Under the pieces are notes generated by a model that searched no databases, was not told the DNA's origin, and was given only the letters and a program-made list of their open reading frames with translations. Shown here in pieces: positions 61,290-64,000 of a stretch of 64,000 nucleotides of DNA; positions within the stretch are counted from its first letter, which is position 1; every line of letters begins with the position of its first letter. The DNA is from Pseudomonas rhizoryzae (GTDB taxonomy: Bacteria; Pseudomonadota; Gammaproteobacteria; Pseudomonadales; Pseudomonadaceae), in NCBI RefSeq assembly GCF_005250615.1, contig NZ_SULM01000004.1, positions 186,001-250,000 on the forward strand, written 5' to 3'. Made by a program: the position numbers and the translations under genes.

Positions 61290-63767
61290 ATGCTTTCCGC
61301 CCCCGCCGAGCCCGCTGCCGTCGATGTAGCTTCCGCTTACCACGCCTTGCGCCAGGCGTTGGACAAATCGCTCGCGATCATCGAATTCGATCTCGCAGGC
61401 ACGGTGCTACAGGCCAACGACAACTTCCTGCAGACCTTCGGCTACAGCCTGGACGAGGTGCGCGGTCGGCACCACCGGCTGTTCTGCCCGGCAGAGGTCG
61501 TGGAGAGCGGCGACTACCAGAGCTTCTGGGAAACGCTGGGACGCGGCGAATTCCATAGTGGCGTCTATCGTCGGCAGCGCAAGGACGGCGGCGTGGTGTG
61601 GATCCGCGCCACCTACAATCCGCTGCTCGATGCCGAGGGGCAACCGGTACGCATCATCAAGTTCGCCACCGACGTCACCGAGAGTCGTCTAAAGGCGGTT
61701 GAGTACGAGGGCAAGATCGCGGCTATCCATAGGTCGCAATCGGTGATCGAGTTCGATCTGCAGGGCAATGTGCTCTGGGCCAACGATAACTTCCTCGACA
61801 TGACGGGTTATGCGCTGGAAGAGCTGCGCGGTCGCCATCACAGCCTGATGTGCCCGGCCGACTATGCACGGTCGGCAGATTACGCCTTGTTGTGGAATCG
61901 GCTGGGACAGGGGAAATTCGACTCCGGCGTGTACAAGCGCATCCGCCGCGATGGTCGACCGATCTGGATTCAGGCCACCTACAACCCCATCCTGGATGCT
62001 GACGGCCGACCCTACAAGGTGGTCAAGTTCGCTACCGACGTGACCGCCGCGCAAATACAGGCGGCCGAGTTCCAAGGCAAGATGGCGGCCATCGACCGTG
62101 CCCAGGCGGTGATCGAGTTCGATCTGCACGGCAATATTCTCGATGCCAACGAGAATTTCCTGTCCGCGCTTGGCTACAGTCTGGAAGAGGTGCGTGGCAA
62201 GCATCACCGGATCTTTTGCGAGCCGGACTATGCGCGCTCGCCGGCCTATCGGCTGTTCTGGGAGAAGCTCGGACGTGGCGACTTCGATACCGGGCTGTAC
62301 AAGCGCCGCGCCAGTGATGGTCGCCAGGTGTGGATCCAGGCGACCTACAATCCGATCCTCAATGCCGAGGGGCATCCCTACAAGGTGGTGAAGTTCGCCA
62401 GCGACGTGACCGAAAGCCAGCTGCGCAACAGCGATTACGAGGGCAAGGTCGCCGCCATCGACCGTTCCCAGGCCATCGCCGAGTTTTCCGTCGACGGCAC
62501 GGTGCTCACCGCCAACCGCAATTTCCTCCTGGCGCTGGGCTACCAGGCCGACGAGGTAGTGGGCAAGCACCACCGCATCTTCTGCCCCGACGACTACGCG
62601 CGCTCGGCCGAATACCGGTTGTTCTGGGACAAACTGGCACGGGGCGAATTCGATGCCGGGGTGTACAAGAGGCGTAACAGCCGGGGTGAGGAGATCTGGA
62701 TCCAGGCCACCTATAACCCGATCTTCGATGCCGACGGCAAGCCGTGCAAGGTGGTGAAGTTCGCGGTGGACATCACTGAAAGCCAGATCCGCAACAGTGA
62801 CTATGCCGGGAAGGTGGCAGCCATCGATCGCGGCCAGGCGGTGATCGAATTCGATCTCACCGGCAAGATCCTCGATGCCAATCGCAACTTCCTGGCGACC
62901 CTGGGCTATCGCCTGGAGGAAATCCGTCATCAGCATCACCGTATCTTCTGCGAGGACGAGTACGTGGCCTCGAGCGAGTACCGCGAGTTCTGGGCGCGGC
63001 TGGCCCAGGGCGAGGTGTTCGGTGGGCGGTTCATGCGGTTGAGTAAATTCGGCCAGCGGATCTGGATCCAGGCCACCTACAACCCGATCTTCGATGCCGA
63101 CGGCCAGGTGCACAAGGTGGTGAAGTTCGCCACCGACATCACCCGCCAGGTGGAAATGGAGCAACGTGTGCGGCAGAAGATCGAGCAGATGAATCTGTCG
63201 TTGCAGGCGCTGACCCAGTCCATCAATCAGATCGCCGAGACCACCGACGATGCCAACCGCATCGCCCGGCGTACGTTGGAGGAAGCGGAGCGCGGCTCTC
63301 TGACGCTTACTCGTTCGCTCGACGCCATGGAGACCATAGGCACTACCGCGGGAGGCATCCAGGATATCGTTCAGGTGATCAGCGATATCGCCAACCAGAC
63401 CAACATGCTGGCCTTCAACGCCGCCATCGAGGCGGCTCGTGCCGGTGAGCACGGGTTGGGCTTCTCGGTGGTAGCCGACGAGGTACGCAAGTTGGCCGAG
63501 AAGTCGTCCCAGGCGACCAAAGAGATCAACAAGCTGATTTTGGAGTCGGTCAAGAGCATTGCCCAGGGCAGCGAGATTTCCCGCAGCGTGGGCGAGGCGT
63601 TCGGTCTGATCGCGGAAGGGATGGGTAAGACCCAGAGATCCATCGAGGCCATCAATGGCTCTACCGCGCAGCAGCTCGACGATGCGGCGCGAGTCAACCA
63701 ACTGATCCAGGAGCTGGATGCGGTGACCAATGCGGCCAGCCCGCTTCCGGTCGGAGCGCGTTCGTGA
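61290..63767 (+). CDS. Soluble chemoreceptor with five tandem PAS domains
   Basis: 825 residues from the ATG at 61290, which has GGAG six bases upstream; a GTG at 61227 is an alternative adding 21 residues. Five PAS-PAC units of 122 residues follow one another, each with the core EFDLxGxxLxANxNF, HHRxFCxxxY and [14 protein letters not shown]...VVKFATDVT. The C-terminal third is a receptor signalling domain ([21 protein letters not shown]). No membrane helix, so it is cytoplasmic and probably senses redox, oxygen or ligands through PAS cofactors (inference). Its stop overlaps a CheW-like gene, which may be its dedicated adaptor. Confidence 0.93.
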   Translation: MLSAPAEPAAVDVASAYHALRQALDKSLAIIEFDLAGTVLQANDNFLQTFGYSLDEVRGRHHRLFCPAEVVESGDYQSFWETLGRGEFHSGVYRRQRKDGGVVWIRATYNPLLDAEGQPVRIIKFATDVTESRLKAVEYEGKIAAIHRSQSVIEFDLQGNVLWANDNFLDMTGYALEELRGRHHSLMCPADYARSADYALLWNRLGQGKFDSGVYKRIRRDGRPIWIQATYNPILDADGRPYKVVKFATDVTAAQIQAAEFQGKMAAIDRAQAVIEFDLHGNILDANENFLSALGYSLEEVRGKHHRIFCEPDYARSPAYRLFWEKLGRGDFDTGLYKRRASDGRQVWIQATYNPILNAEGHPYKVVKFASDVTESQLRNSDYEGKVAAIDRSQAIAEFSVDGTVLTANRNFLLALGYQADEVVGKHHRIFCPDDYARSAEYRLFWDKLARGEFDAGVYKRRNSRGEEIWIQATYNPIFDADGKPCKVVKFAVDITESQIRNSDYAGKVAAIDRGQAVIEFDLTGKILDANRNFLATLGYRLEEIRHQHHRIFCEDEYVASSEYREFWARLAQGEVFGGRFMRLSKFGQRIWIQATYNPIFDADGQVHKVVKFATDITRQVEMEQRVRQKIEQMNLSLQALTQSINQIAETTDDANRIARRTLEEAERGSLTLTRSLDAMETIGTTAGGIQDIVQVISDIANQTNMLAFNAAIEAARAGEHGLGFSVVADEVRKLAEKSSQATKEINKLILESVKSIAQGSEISRSVGEAFGLIAEGMGKTQRSIEAINGSTAQQLDDAARVNQLIQELDAVTNAASPLPVGARS
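61380..63209 (+). repeat. Five tandem 366-bp PAS repeats
   Basis: The equivalent codon of the EFD motif occurs at 61380, 61746, 62112, 62478 and 62844, an exact 366-bp period. Units 3 and 5 share ILDAN; unit 4 is the most diverged at its start ([13 protein letters not shown]). The exact spacing shows duplication without indels. Confidence 0.9.
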
Positions 63768-64000
63768 GCCTGGCTCAGGGCGTGGTGCGGATTGGCACCC
63801 TGGAGGTCGCCATTCCCGCCGAGGCCCTGGAGCGGGTGGTGTCCTGGCCGGAGCGCCTGGTCTCACATCCCAGCGCTGCGCCCTGGCTGCTGGGATTGTT
63901 CGAGTTGAGCGGGCGACCGCTGCCCTTGGTAGACGGCCATGCCTTGCTCGGCCTGCCCGTGCCTGATACACCGCGCAGTGTCGCGGTGATCCATCACGGC
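63764..64000 (+). CDS. CheW-like protein, 5' part (runs off window)
   Basis: Starts at GTG (63764) overlapping the receptor stop (GTGA), so translation is coupled. The visible 79 codons read [26 protein letters not shown] and continue [22 protein letters not shown], the pattern of the first half of a CheW domain (strand, helix, then the GxxxLxGxxLPLVD block). It is more diverged than the two CheW proteins at 4-7 kb. It may be a stand-alone adaptor or the front of a longer CheW-containing protein; the window ends too early to say. Confidence 0.8.
   Translation, partial: MSLAQGVVRIGTLEVAIPAEALERVVSWPERLVSHPSAAPWLLGLFELSGRPLPLVDGHALLGLPVPDTPRSVAVIHHG

Overview
The window is high-GC Gammaproteobacterial DNA, almost certainly Pseudomonas. 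The order minC-minD-minE-rluA-apeB, an HtrB/LpxL acyltransferase, a patatin, an MlaA/hydrolase pair, a lone BetX-type binding protein and prc is, from memory, the neighbourhood found in P. aeruginosa. Two chemotaxis loci with many receptors and CheW proteins fit the same genus. I cannot fix the species from sequence alone.

Layout. 0-9.2 kb is a chemosensory cluster: a receptor cut by the window edge, a decayed cheW, a poly-HAMP receptor, cheW, a third receptor, cheW, cheR, cheD, cheB. The receptors carry nearly identical signalling domains and end in a possible CheR/CheB docking pentapeptide (GYVRF or GFARF). 9.2-17.3 kb holds a DUF1349 protein, a MaoC dehydratase divergent from fadD around a perfect inverted repeat, an SGNH hydrolase and hrpA. 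17.4-19.6 kb is an AT-rich island with a retron: a candidate msr-msd RNA bounded by 14-nt inverted repeats, then a reverse transcriptase fused to a TIR domain. The island sits between the N- and C-terminal remnants of a Mut7-C RNase-type gene, so it appears to have replaced that gene's centre.

19.6-24.7 kb holds membrane and small proteins (DUF1206, a Gre-like factor, TerC, SnoaL-like) with REP-like repeats and a 43-nt palindrome. 24.7-29.3 kb is an amino-acid-type ABC transporter operon containing an argininosuccinate-lyase paralogue, with a divergent LysR regulator. A 153-bp MITE-like element follows; its CTAG flanks supply the stop codons of both neighbouring genes. 29.5-33.7 kb is an AttH-type lipoprotein with an FtsX-type ABC exporter. 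34-41 kb holds an FKBP isomerase, DUF1232, an EAL-CBS-GGDEF protein, prc and a quinone oxidoreductase. 41.3-47.4 kb is a tightly overlapped uptake operon (binding protein, phosphodiesterase, two permeases, ATPase, HAD phosphatase) with a divergent GntR/UTRA regulator and two TGGTCTAG operator candidates; a phosphonate or phosphoester substrate is my inference.

47.4-58.4 kb is conserved housekeeping DNA (apeB, methyltransferase, rluA, min operon, lipid A acyltransferase, patatin, MlaA, betX, folD). 58.5-59 kb is a tRNA operon (Arg, His, Leu). About 850 bp of gene-poor, eroded-looking DNA follows. The window ends with a TauE/SafE exporter, a soluble receptor with five PAS repeats of exactly 366 bp, and the start of a coupled CheW-like gene.

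The strongest candidate for an unusual system is the TIR-fused retron. The chemosensory duplications and the phosphoester operon come next.
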